From NCBI GenBank assembly GCA_000967895.1, contig FO203512.1, forward strand, positions 124,001 through 188,000: 64,000 bases of DNA, written 5' to 3'. Position 1 is the stretch's first letter; each line of letters starts with the position of its first letter. A program made the translations under genes and the position numbers. The notes beneath the pieces were generated by a model, which saw nothing but the letters and a program-made list of their open reading frames with translations, was not told the DNA's origin and ran no database searches. Positions 36,739 through 44,672 of this stretch are shown here, piece after piece. The DNA comes from Oleispira antarctica RB-8. GTDB taxonomy: Bacteria > Pseudomonadota > Gammaproteobacteria > Pseudomonadales > Oceanobacteraceae.

Positions 36739-38508
36739 ATGAAGACCAGTAACTCCACGACTATTCTTGAAATGCCATCTTCTTGGTTGCTTCATTATTT
36801 TGATGAAGCACCCTACAGCAAGATGATCAGTGCTTTGCCTTGTTTGCAAGAGGCTTACCTGTGTGTGCAAACGGAAGATATCCGCAAGACTTGGTATCAG
36901 CGTAAACTAAAGGCCATTATTTTAGTGGTTGAAAAGCACGATACGTTGTTAGAGGACTGGGCATGCCGTTTAATGATGGCATTGCCTGAAGCGCCGCTAG
37001 TTATCATCTCAGTAGAAAAACTGGCTCTTGATGAAGTGAAACTATTAGAGCTTGGTATTCAAGACATCTGGTCGCTAGAAGAGCTTAGTGAAACATTATT
37101 ATCGAGAATAATGCACCACAGTATTATCCGAAAACAAGTCGAATATCAAACACGTCATCTCGCTCACTATGATTCTCTGACGGGCATTGCCAATCGAACA
37201 CTCTTTCAAGATCGATTAGATCATTCTTTATTACATGCACGCCGAGAATGTCATGTATTAGGTTTGTTGATCCTCGATTTAGATCGCTTCAGGGTGGTAA
37301 ATGAGCATTATGGGCATGACATTGGGGACTTGCTTTTAAAGCAGTTTGCTCGTCGTTTAGGTGAAATCGTAAGACGCTCTGATACTGTCGCTCGTTTAAA
37401 TGGAAATAATTTTGCCGTATTGCTTGAGAATGTCGTGAATGAAAATATGATTTCCCAAGTAGCCGAAAAGCTCTGCAAAGCTTTTAGCGAACCTTATTTT
37501 ATTGCGGGTCATGAAATATTTTGCAGTATCAGTATAGGTATTGAGATTGCTAGTCGAGTCTCTTATGACGGCTCTTTGCTGCTGGGTCATGCTGAATTAG
37601 CATTACGCCAAGCCAAGCAGGATGGACGTAATGATTACCGCTTCTTTATTTCTAATATGAGCCCACCCGACATGGTGCGGGCGAGTTTAGAAAGTGCCCT
37701 GCATCATGCGTTAGAGCGCCAAGAACTGAGTTTGCAATATCAGCCGCAGATACGGGTGAGTAATAAGCAGTTTATCGGCACAGAAGTTCTTTTGCGTTGG
37801 ACACACGAAACCTTAGGCTCAATTTCTCCTGTGGTATTTATTCCTGTTCTAGAAGAAACAGGATTAATTAATAAAGTGGGTGAATGGGTGCTTGCTTCGT
37901 CATGCCGGCAGCATCAGGAATGGATTGAAAAAGGTGCTTTGCCTAGTGATGCAAAGCTATCTGTTAACTTATCACCGCGACAATTTAGGCAGCGCGATCT
38001 TGCCGACCGAATAGTGCAGATTTTAGATATCACAGGGATGAAGCCACAACTTCTTACTCTGGAAATCACTGAAGGTGTTTTGATGGATAATCTGCAGCAA
38101 GGTATTGACATATTAGGTCGTCTCAGAGAGATCGGGGTGTCTATCGCAATCGATGATTTTGGCACTGGTTATTCTTCCTTAGCGTATCTGAAAGATTTAC
38201 CGATTGATTATTTAAAGATTGATCGAGTTTTTGTTAAAGACATAGTAGACGATAAAAACGATGCTGCGATCGCGAACTCAATCATCGCACTTGCTCATAA
38301 TTTGGGTATGGAAGTTATTGCTGAAGGTGTAGAAGATCATAATGTACTGGGGGTATTACAAGCGTTTGGCTGTGATCATTATCAAGGTTTCTTTTTCTCG
38401 CGCCCGGTTGATCCTGAAAAAATTCCTGGCATCGCCCTGCAATTGTTCTCTGATGAGTCTTTTGGGTTCACAGGCACAACTCACCCAAGTATGATGAAAG
38501 AAAAGTAG
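36739..38508 (+). CDS. c-di-GMP phosphodiesterase with degenerate GGDEF and intact EAL domain
   Basis: 589 residues in three parts. Residues 1-130 look like a degenerate receiver-like domain. A GGDEF domain starts at LAHYDSLTGIANRTLFQDRL, but its active site reads NGNNF instead of GGDEF; the inhibitory-site RRSD five residues before it is kept. An EAL domain starts near residue 310. Its catalytic residues are all visible: GTEVLLRW (ExLxR), NLSPRQF, LEITEGVLMDN, IDDFGTGYSSL, YLKIDRVFVKDI, IAEGVED. So a c-di-GMP hydrolase is predicted, with the GGDEF module probably a GTP or c-di-GMP sensor. It lies between thyA and folA. Confidence 0.88.
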   Translation: MKTSNSTTILEMPSSWLLHYFDEAPYSKMISALPCLQEAYLCVQTEDIRKTWYQRKLKAIILVVEKHDTLLEDWACRLMMALPEAPLVIISVEKLALDEVKLLELGIQDIWSLEELSETLLSRIMHHSIIRKQVEYQTRHLAHYDSLTGIANRTLFQDRLDHSLLHARRECHVLGLLILDLDRFRVVNEHYGHDIGDLLLKQFARRLGEIVRRSDTVARLNGNNFAVLLENVVNENMISQVAEKLCKAFSEPYFIAGHEIFCSISIGIEIASRVSYDGSLLLGHAELALRQAKQDGRNDYRFFISNMSPPDMVRASLESALHHALERQELSLQYQPQIRVSNKQFIGTEVLLRWTHETLGSISPVVFIPVLEETGLINKVGEWVLASSCRQHQEWIEKGALPSDAKLSVNLSPRQFRQRDLADRIVQILDITGMKPQLLTLEITEGVLMDNLQQGIDILGRLREIGVSIAIDDFGTGYSSLAYLKDLPIDYLKIDRVFVKDIVDDKNDAAIANSIIALAHNLGMEVIAEGVEDHNVLGVLQAFGCDHYQGFFFSRPVDPEKIPGIALQLFSDESFGFTGTTHPSMMKEK

Positions 38509-38533
38509 GTTCAAGTAAGCTAAAGGTTCTTTC

Positions 38534-39055
38534 ATGAAATGTGCGCTCATCGTTGCAATGGCTGAAAATCAGACCATTGGCATCAATAATACCCTTCCTT
38601 GGCATTTGCCCAATGACCTTAAATACTTCAAACAGGTCACGATGGCGAAGCCGATTATTATGGGACGTAAAACTTACGAGTCCATAGGACGCCCCTTACC
38701 CGGTCGTACCAATATTGTGATTACTAGACAAAGTGATTATCAAGCCGAAGGCATTGTGATCGTGAACAGTTTGCCGCAAGCGTTGGCTAAAGCAGAAGAA
38801 ATAAGTTTGGTTGCGGGTCATGAAGAAGTGATGGTAATAGGCGGGGCTGAAATTTATCAGCAAGCGCTATTACAAGCCGACCGTTTGTACATTACCCATG
38901 TTCACGCTGAGATCGAAGGCGATGCATTTTTTCCGACGGTTGAATGGAACGACTGGCAAGAAGTTAAGCGTGAAGATTACAGTGCCGACCCAGAGGGCGG
39001 TGAGAAGCGTAATCCGTTTGATTACAGCTTTGTCGTATACGACCGCACGGAATAG
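38534..39055 (+). CDS. folA: Dihydrofolate reductase
   Basis: NADPH-dependent reduction of dihydrofolate to tetrahydrofolate. 173 residues. Seen: IVAMAENQTIGINNTLPWHLPNDLKYF as the substrate/Met20 loop with the catalytic Asp in PNDLKYF, the cofactor motif MGRKTYESIGRPLPGRTN, and VIGGAEIYQQAL. RBS-like AAAGG lies near 38523. It follows the EAL gene by 25 bp. It is functionally paired with thyA nearby. Gene order lgt-thyA-(..)-folA is shared with Pseudomonas. Confidence 0.96.
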   Translation: MKCALIVAMAENQTIGINNTLPWHLPNDLKYFKQVTMAKPIIMGRKTYESIGRPLPGRTNIVITRQSDYQAEGIVIVNSLPQALAKAEEISLVAGHEEVMVIGGAEIYQQALLQADRLYITHVHAEIEGDAFFPTVEWNDWQEVKREDYSADPEGGEKRNPFDYSFVVYDRTE

Positions 39056-39147
39056 AAGACCATAACAGAGCGGGGTAGAGCATTAAATTCATTGCCCCGC
39101 GTATTAACTTATACTGCGACTTCCTAACGTAGAAGAGCAGTAGAAGT

Positions 39148-39861
39148 TTAAAATTCAGCTGATAAGCGCTGGTCCAGTTTATCAATATGCGCTTTCATAA
39201 GATCATGACACTCCAACGCAAGGCGTTCAGCATCACTTTCGCTGAGACCTTCTGTTGATATAGGGTCTAAAAATTCAACGATCCCAGGCTTAGGTGCCCA
39301 GTCCGTTAAAGTGACATTCTTACTTGAGCTGACACATAACGGCACAATAGGAACCCCAGCTTTAATCGCAGTTAAAAAAGCGCCCTTCTTAAAAGGTAGC
39401 AATCCTTTACCACGACTACGCGTACCTTCCGGCATAATAAAAATCGAACGGTTCAACGAAACGATTTTTTCAGCCATCTGATCAACCACCGCATGTGCTT
39501 TATCTTTGTCACCGCGATTAATAAAAATATTACCTGCTAGCCAAAAAGCCGCACCAAAAATCGGAACCCATGCGAGTTCTTTCTTGCCGACACCTGAGCA
39601 ATTTTTTGGCCATACTTTGGCAAAGTAAAAAACATCTAATAAGTCTTGGTGATTTACGACATAAACGACAGGATAATCTATTTTTGGATTATTTAGGGCA
39701 ATGACTTTTAAGTTCATCATCCAATAAGTCGGCCATAAAAACTTTAATACCGTACGTGTATTATTACCGTGAAAAGGGCGAATACAGGAGTAAATGACCG
39801 CCATGATAGAGAACAAAACAAAATAAGCGCAGACAGCAACAAGGCGAGCGTAGTACAGCAT
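39148..39861 (-). CDS. plsC: 1-acyl-sn-glycerol-3-phosphate acyltransferase
   Basis: Inner-membrane enzyme transferring an acyl chain to lysophosphatidic acid to give phosphatidic acid. 237 residues, with an N-terminal hydrophobic helix (about 8-27). Catalytic motif NHQDLLD (H-x4-D: His71, Asp76), GNIFINRGD (motif II), FIMPEGTRSRG (motif III, about 142-152) and VPIVPLCVSS (motif IV) are all present. It is convergent with folA and lies about 110 bp downstream of the next gene's start region on its own strand. Standard PlsC; no anomaly. Confidence 0.93.
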   Translation of the reverse strand: MLYYARLVAVCAYFVLFSIMAVIYSCIRPFHGNNTRTVLKFLWPTYWMMNLKVIALNNPKIDYPVVYVVNHQDLLDVFYFAKVWPKNCSGVGKKELAWVPIFGAAFWLAGNIFINRGDKDKAHAVVDQMAEKIVSLNRSIFIMPEGTRSRGKGLLPFKKGAFLTAIKAGVPIVPLCVSSSKNVTLTDWAPKPGIVEFLDPISTEGLSESDAERLALECHDLMKAHIDKLDQRLSAEF

Positions 39862-39974
39862 AGGGAATCACACGACAAAAAGAAAAAAAGGGTTAAGCGA
39901 GCAAAGAGTATACTCACCTAATCCCTTCGGTGTAACTGAAAACTTACTTAAATTGACAGTTACAAATTACTCAA

Positions 39975-41681
39975 TTAACGGCGAATAAGAGTAAAAGTTT
40001 GGTTTGTTCCGATATTAGAAGAACCTGCACTTAACCCAGCATTGCCACCGAAATCAGCGCGCAGATATTTACCATTATCGGCTTTAATTGCCAGCTTATT
40101 ATTACCCAGTTCAACGAGAGTGAAAGTAGCGGCTGCAGAAACCGAATCACTTGATGCTTTTAAGGTACCGATTAGATAAGAATCCAATGCTACGTAGTGA
40201 CCGTCAAATGCCTTAATCGCAACTTTACCATTACCTTGATCTTCAAAAGAGAAGCTCTCCCAAGTTCCAATTTGGTCAGAACCTGCTGAGATAAAGCTAT
40301 TGCCTCCGCTCATGCTACGCATGAAATAACCGTTAGCCGTTCTCACATGAACCACATCACCTACGAAAGGAAAGGCAGGACGCTGAGGTTCGGCCGCTGA
40401 AGGATAAGAAAATATACCGCGCACAGGGTAATGATCGGAAAGGTCCCACTCGCCCCAAAGTGCATCAATCGTTGCACGAGGTGCAAATGCTTCTTGGTAA
40501 GCAGACACTGGCTGTAAATTGTTATTGGCCGTTAGTGTGTAATCAAGGTATTCAATATATGGCTGTTCAGCCCAAGTATTCGTATCAGCATCATACGTAA
40601 AGTTATGGCCACGGTTTTCAGGTTCCGTTGCGCTTAATACAGCTTCTAAATAATTACGGTCTTGAGGTAAGCCAATCTTATTTATATTGAAATCGCCGGC
40701 CATTATGACAGGCTCATTAGATGGAATGTTTAAGCTGCGAATATAGTCGCCCATTTCCTGTAGCTGCGCTAAGCGTGCATTACGGTTGGCATCATCATCA
40801 GAAGATTGAGTATGCGTGGCGAATACATTGTATGGGTTACCCTGCTTTTGAATTTGGGCATAAATAACAGAGCGAGATGCTGGGCACTGAATGCCATTAC
40901 ATGGGGTGTAATTGAAGCTGTCTTCAATCGTTATAGGCCAGCGAGATAAAATACGAACCCCTGAACCTAGAAGCTTGCCTAATTTTAAAACATCCGCTGT
41001 CTGATAAGGATATTCAGCCCGCAAATTAGCTAATAACTTATTTGTTCGAATCGTGTCATAAACTTCAGTCAGAACTAATACATCGTAACCCGCCATGATC
41101 GCAGGCATTTCATTTAAGCGTGTATCCACTTTTTTAGAACCAAAAATTGTGGTTGCCCAGATGTTATAGCTCAACACATTAAGTTCGTTAGCAGCGCCTA
41201 GAGCAGGTTTATTATCTTTTTCCTGCAAAACATAAGTTAGCTGCCCGCCTTTTGCTAGATCTTTGGCATTGAATGCCAGTGTATTCGCATCACCAGCAAG
41301 CTCTGTTTGATGGCGTTGAATTTCTTCATTAGCTTGTGGAGCGATATTTAGATCAGAAGTATTGGCACCGAATACTAAATTCGTACCTTCAGTATTCTGA
41401 GTTAGATTGATTTGATAATCAGCACTGGAAAGTTGAATATTGAGTGCGCTATTCGCCCCAGCGTTACGGGTTAGTTTTGCTAATGTCGCAGTAGCCAAAG
41501 GGCCTACTTCCGTTGCCTGTTGAATGACACTCGCATCGCCAGAAAGCGAAACCTGTAATGTATCCAAAGTGCTATTAGTAAAAACAATATGGGTATCCAA
41601 TGCGGTTGGTGCTTCTGACATTGCCAGAACAGAGCTGCTTATAAAAGCCAGCGCTGCGGTATAAAACAATTTTTTCATCAT
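39975..41681 (-). CDS. Secreted sphingomyelinase-like phosphodiesterase with a trefoil-like tail
   Basis: 568 residues. A signal peptide (cleavage after VLA, residue 20) is followed by a beta-type region to about 150, then an endonuclease/exonuclease/phosphatase domain (about 165-430): LSYNIWA, VLTEVYDT (metal Glu), THTQSSDD, AGDFNINK and LSDHYPVRG. That fits the bacterial neutral sphingomyelinase C group. The C-terminal 125 residues hold two similar segments, NGYFMRSMSGGNSFISAGS and NGKYLRADFGGNAGLSAGS, resembling fascin-like beta-trefoil repeats, perhaps for binding sugar or lipid. Probably secreted. Phospholipase C or nuclease activity are alternatives. It stands alone, with its promoter in the AT-rich gap upstream. 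Confidence 0.82.
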   Translation of the reverse strand: MMKKLFYTAALAFISSSVLAMSEAPTALDTHIVFTNSTLDTLQVSLSGDASVIQQATEVGPLATATLAKLTRNAGANSALNIQLSSADYQINLTQNTEGTNLVFGANTSDLNIAPQANEEIQRHQTELAGDANTLAFNAKDLAKGGQLTYVLQEKDNKPALGAANELNVLSYNIWATTIFGSKKVDTRLNEMPAIMAGYDVLVLTEVYDTIRTNKLLANLRAEYPYQTADVLKLGKLLGSGVRILSRWPITIEDSFNYTPCNGIQCPASRSVIYAQIQKQGNPYNVFATHTQSSDDDANRNARLAQLQEMGDYIRSLNIPSNEPVIMAGDFNINKIGLPQDRNYLEAVLSATEPENRGHNFTYDADTNTWAEQPYIEYLDYTLTANNNLQPVSAYQEAFAPRATIDALWGEWDLSDHYPVRGIFSYPSAAEPQRPAFPFVGDVVHVRTANGYFMRSMSGGNSFISAGSDQIGTWESFSFEDQGNGKVAIKAFDGHYVALDSYLIGTLKASSDSVSAAATFTLVELGNNKLAIKADNGKYLRADFGGNAGLSAGSSNIGTNQTFTLIRR

Positions 41682-42283
41682 GTTCGACTCAAGTTAGTTT
41701 ATTTAGACGGAGCTATTATTATTCGGCGTTGGCTCTCACTCATGCTTAAGTCGTATTCTATACAAAGGTGGTACTGGTGTCACAACAGGTATATCAATAA
41801 GTGCTCATTTAAATAATATGCTCTGTGGATAACCTGTTATAAATATAATGACAATTTGTGGTTAACTTTTTATAACTCAGGTTTTTACTTAAAACTCTAA
41901 TATTTTCAGTAGTTTAGTGTGATTTATTGCAGGGGATAAAAATTATTTTCACGTTTTATTTAATGCGGTTTGTGTTGAATTTAGGCGCTTTGTGGATAAA
42001 AAAATGTAATTTAAAAGTAAGTTACCCACTGTTTCTGTGGATAACTGCGAGTATAACTAGGCAATAACTCATTCAAACGTTTGTTTTAACTGGGCTGCTG
42101 TTAATTCGTTGTTTTTTTGCACAACCTTGGCTAGCAAAGAATACAGAATTTGAAAGATAGATATTTGAGATGGCTGACTAGAGGGAGTTATCGCATAGAA
42201 AGATAAAATAAAGATCCACAGGTCATTAATACTAATACAGCGATGCATTATGTGAGTAACTGTATTAATCACCTAGGTTGCTT
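41682..42283. other. 600-bp AT-rich non-coding gap with a DnaA-box cluster
   Basis: No convincing gene. Within 221 bp there are three exact DnaA boxes in the same orientation (TGTGGATAA at 41824-41832, 41991-41999 and 42036-42044) and one near-match (TGTGGTTAA at 41857-41865). The tract is AT-rich, including runs of A and T next to the boxes. The neighbours (sphingomyelinase-like gene, cupin gene) are not those of a gammaproteobacterial oriC. The promoter of the sphingomyelinase-like gene must also be here. A 67-codon minus-strand frame at 42069-42272 is not credible. Confidence 0.6.
41824..42044 (-). promoter_or_regulatory. Cluster of DnaA boxes
   Basis: Three perfect copies of TTATCCACA (minus-strand reading) and one TTAACCACA, all in the same orientation. 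Spacings between box starts are 33, 134 and 45 bp. By chance about 0.5 exact copies would be expected in a 64-kb sequence on both strands, so the clustering is not random. Possible roles: a DnaA-titrating or DnaA-reactivating site (like datA or DARS in E. coli), or DnaA control of the neighbouring gene. Confidence 0.6.
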
Positions 42284-42949
42284 TTAAGCTGTCGGCAGGT
42301 GGCCTATTTTCACAAGTATCAAAGTATCTTGCTCAACATAAGGATTGTGTTTGCTTAAATGTGGGCTACGTAACCAACTGCCCGCGGGGTAACGATTGTG
42401 TTCATCGATAAACTCACCGCTGATGACAAGAATTTCTTCGCCACTAAAATGAGTGTGAGATTGAAAGCGTTCGCCAGCGGGCCAGAATACTAAAGCAGTA
42501 GATTCATTCATCACTTCATTATTAAACTGATGCAATGGCATAACTTTTAAATTGCCATTGCCGGGTAACCACTCTGTATTGCGGGTATCAATACGAACCT
42601 GTGCTAAGTCTTCAGTTTGAAACTGATGGAGTTTTACAAACAAGGTGCAACCTTCTTTGCTAAAAGGCGCATGTTCAAAACCTTCAGGATTACGAATATA
42701 AGTTCCAGCAGGGTAGTCGCCTGTTTCATCAGAAAATATACCGTCTAAAACAAAAATTTCTTCACCAAGAGGGTGCGGATGAGATTTGAAGCTAGCTCCT
42801 GCATCGTATTTCACAATACTCGTTGCATGACCTTGCTCAGCATCTTCACGAGCTAAGCGCTTGCGCCAAACACCGGACATAGGGCTGGCTTGCCACGTTT
42901 CTAAATTACTATCGATGAAGACAGATTGAGTGAAGTCGAGATTTAACAT
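42284..42949 (-). CDS. Double-cupin protein, ChrR-like
   Basis: A 221-residue protein made of two similar cupin halves. Half 1 has SFKSHPHPLGEEIFVLDG and YPAGTYIRNP; half 2 has RFQSHTHFSGEEILVISG and YPAGSWLRSP. Each keeps the H-x-H-x(4)-E metal motif of the ChrR cupin domain. The zinc-binding anti-sigma domain of true ChrR is absent, so this is a stand-alone double cupin of unknown function, perhaps a metal-binding sensor or enzyme. It starts 17 bp after the glutamate-synthase-like gene and is the last gene of the nhaD operon. Confidence 0.8.
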   Translation of the reverse strand: MLNLDFTQSVFIDSNLETWQASPMSGVWRKRLAREDAEQGHATSIVKYDAGASFKSHPHPLGEEIFVLDGIFSDETGDYPAGTYIRNPEGFEHAPFSKEGCTLFVKLHQFQTEDLAQVRIDTRNTEWLPGNGNLKVMPLHQFNNEVMNESTALVFWPAGERFQSHTHFSGEEILVISGEFIDEHNRYPAGSWLRSPHLSKHNPYVEQDTLILVKIGHLPTA

Positions 42950-42966
42950 AGCGTCTCTGTATTAAT

Positions 42967-44649
42967 TTAGGGTGTATTAATTTCAGGTGCATTTGCTTCA
43001 GTTGCAAGAAGCACCGGTGCGTGAACAATTTTATGATCGTAAACATAAAAAGACTCCGCATTACTTTGAACCCACCACTCACACCAAGGTTCAGGTAGCG
43101 TTTGTTCACTTACCATTGAATCAAGGAGCACATTCGCTTTCAACGGTGGAACCAGCGTGCTTACAGGCATCAATAATCCACTAGAAGTACGGCGTTTAAT
43201 CATGTGTGGCATTAGCTTGTCTGGATCGTCTAAACCGATGCTGCCGACAAGCTCATAAAAATTCTTTAACGTATTATGATGAAAGTTTTTCACCCGATCA
43301 CTTTTTTGTAAAACATCAACGGCTTTAGCACGAGCAGGATCTTGTGTCGCAATGCCAGTAGGGCATAAGTTGTTATTGCAATGGCGAGACTGGACGCAGC
43401 CAATGGCCATCATCATCGTACGTGCGGCATTAACACAATCGGCCCCGACAGCAATTTTAGTTAATAAATCAAAGCTAGATGCGGTTTTTCCAGAAGCAAT
43501 AATACGAATTTTGTCGCGCAGTCCGACCCCTATTAATGCATTATGAACAATATAAAGACCTTCTAAGCACATCATGCCCAAGCGGTTGCTAAACTCAACC
43601 GGCGCTGCTCCTGTTCCACCTTCTGCACCATCGACGGTAATGAAGTCAGGCGTAATCCCCGTTTCGAGCATCGCTTTACACAAGCTTAAAAATTCGGCGG
43701 GATTACCAATGCAGAGTTTGAAACCGACAGGTTTCCCTTCACTTAATTCGCGTAATTGTTGTACGAAATTTAATAACTTTATAGGGGTGCTGCACTCAGG
43801 ATTTGTCGCGGGAGAGATGCAATCTTCATCCATAGAAATGTGACGAATATTAGCAATTTCTTGAGTGATTTTAGCTTTTGGTAAAACACCACCATGGCCC
43901 GGTTTTGCACCTTGTGAAAGCTTAATCTCAATCATCTTTACAGCGGGTAGCGTGGCGGTTTTAGCAAATAATGTCGGGCTAAATTTTCCTGTTGCATCAC
44001 GACAACCAAACAACCCAGTGCCCACTTGCCATACCAAATCACCCCCATGTTTTAAATGATAAGAACTAACACCACCTTCTCCACTATTGTGGTAACAGCC
44101 TGCTTTTTTCGCCCCTAAATTAAGCGCTTCGATTGCATTAGAACTTAACGAGCCGAAGCTCATTGCAGATATGTTGAGATAAGATGCGGTATAGGGTTGA
44201 AGGCAATCTGGTCCGCCAATGATGACAGACTTTGCATCGTCGCTTACGGTTTGAGGCGCCATTGAATGCCATAGACTCAGGTAATTCTCTTCTAATAAAT
44301 TGCGTTGAGTACCAAAGGCAATGGTATCGCGAATGTTCTTTGCACGCTGATAGACCAGTGTGCGTTGCTCGCGGTTAAAAGGATTTTCCTCTGTATCATT
44401 GGCAATGAAATACTGTTGAATCTCGGTACGGTAGGACTCTAGAAAATAACGAATATAAGCTACAACCGGATATAAACGATTTAGATTATGATGACTGAAA
44501 TACAAATCATAAAAGCCTACTAAGGTGTATAGCAGGGTAAATATGAATAAGCCTGTAGCAAAAGGACTGCCATGCTCATTGACTAAATACAGCGCAATGA
44601 TGTTTCCCACACTCGCAATCAGCCAGTAGACGGTTTGCATAATGGTCAT
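42967..44649 (-). CDS. FMN-binding glutamate-synthase-like protein, membrane anchored
   Basis: 560 residues. Two hydrophobic helices near the N terminus (about 5-45) are followed by a GltS alpha-subunit-type FMN/Fe-S domain: ISAMSFGSLSSNAIEALN, NSGEGGVSSYHLKHGGDLVWQ, KLSQGAKPGHGGVLPKAKI, DGAEGGTGAAP, and a cysteine cluster MAIGCVQSRHCNNNLCPTGIATQDP. There is no glutaminase domain, so it is not a full glutamate synthase; relatives are annotated FMN-binding glutamate synthase family, physiological reaction uncertain. A longer frame reaches 44712, but AAGGAA sits 6 bp before the ATG at 44649. It lies 23 bp after nhaD. Confidence 0.82.
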   Translation of the reverse strand: MTIMQTVYWLIASVGNIIALYLVNEHGSPFATGLFIFTLLYTLVGFYDLYFSHHNLNRLYPVVAYIRYFLESYRTEIQQYFIANDTEENPFNREQRTLVYQRAKNIRDTIAFGTQRNLLEENYLSLWHSMAPQTVSDDAKSVIIGGPDCLQPYTASYLNISAMSFGSLSSNAIEALNLGAKKAGCYHNSGEGGVSSYHLKHGGDLVWQVGTGLFGCRDATGKFSPTLFAKTATLPAVKMIEIKLSQGAKPGHGGVLPKAKITQEIANIRHISMDEDCISPATNPECSTPIKLLNFVQQLRELSEGKPVGFKLCIGNPAEFLSLCKAMLETGITPDFITVDGAEGGTGAAPVEFSNRLGMMCLEGLYIVHNALIGVGLRDKIRIIASGKTASSFDLLTKIAVGADCVNAARTMMMAIGCVQSRHCNNNLCPTGIATQDPARAKAVDVLQKSDRVKNFHHNTLKNFYELVGSIGLDDPDKLMPHMIKRRTSSGLLMPVSTLVPPLKANVLLDSMVSEQTLPEPWCEWWVQSNAESFYVYDHKIVHAPVLLATEANAPEINTP

Positions 44650-44672
44650 GACAGTTCCTTTAAAATAATTAA

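Noticed and set aside
41824-42044. Chromosomal replication origin (oriC)
   Set aside because: DnaA boxes are present, but dnaA, dnaN, gidA or rpmH are not near and no array of 13-mer unwinding repeats is obvious. Kept only as a DnaA-binding cluster.
42069-42272. 67-codon minus-strand open frame in the AT-rich gap
   Set aside because: No RBS, no family resemblance and low-complexity composition; it lies partly next to the DnaA-box cluster and is best explained as chance.
42284-42949. ChrR anti-sigma factor
   Set aside because: Both cupin halves are ChrR-like, but the N-terminal zinc-binding anti-sigma domain and a partner sigma factor gene are missing.
42967-44649. Complete glutamate synthase large subunit (gltB)
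   Set aside because: Only the FMN/Fe-S part is present (560 residues) with a membrane anchor; the glutaminase and C-terminal domains are absent.
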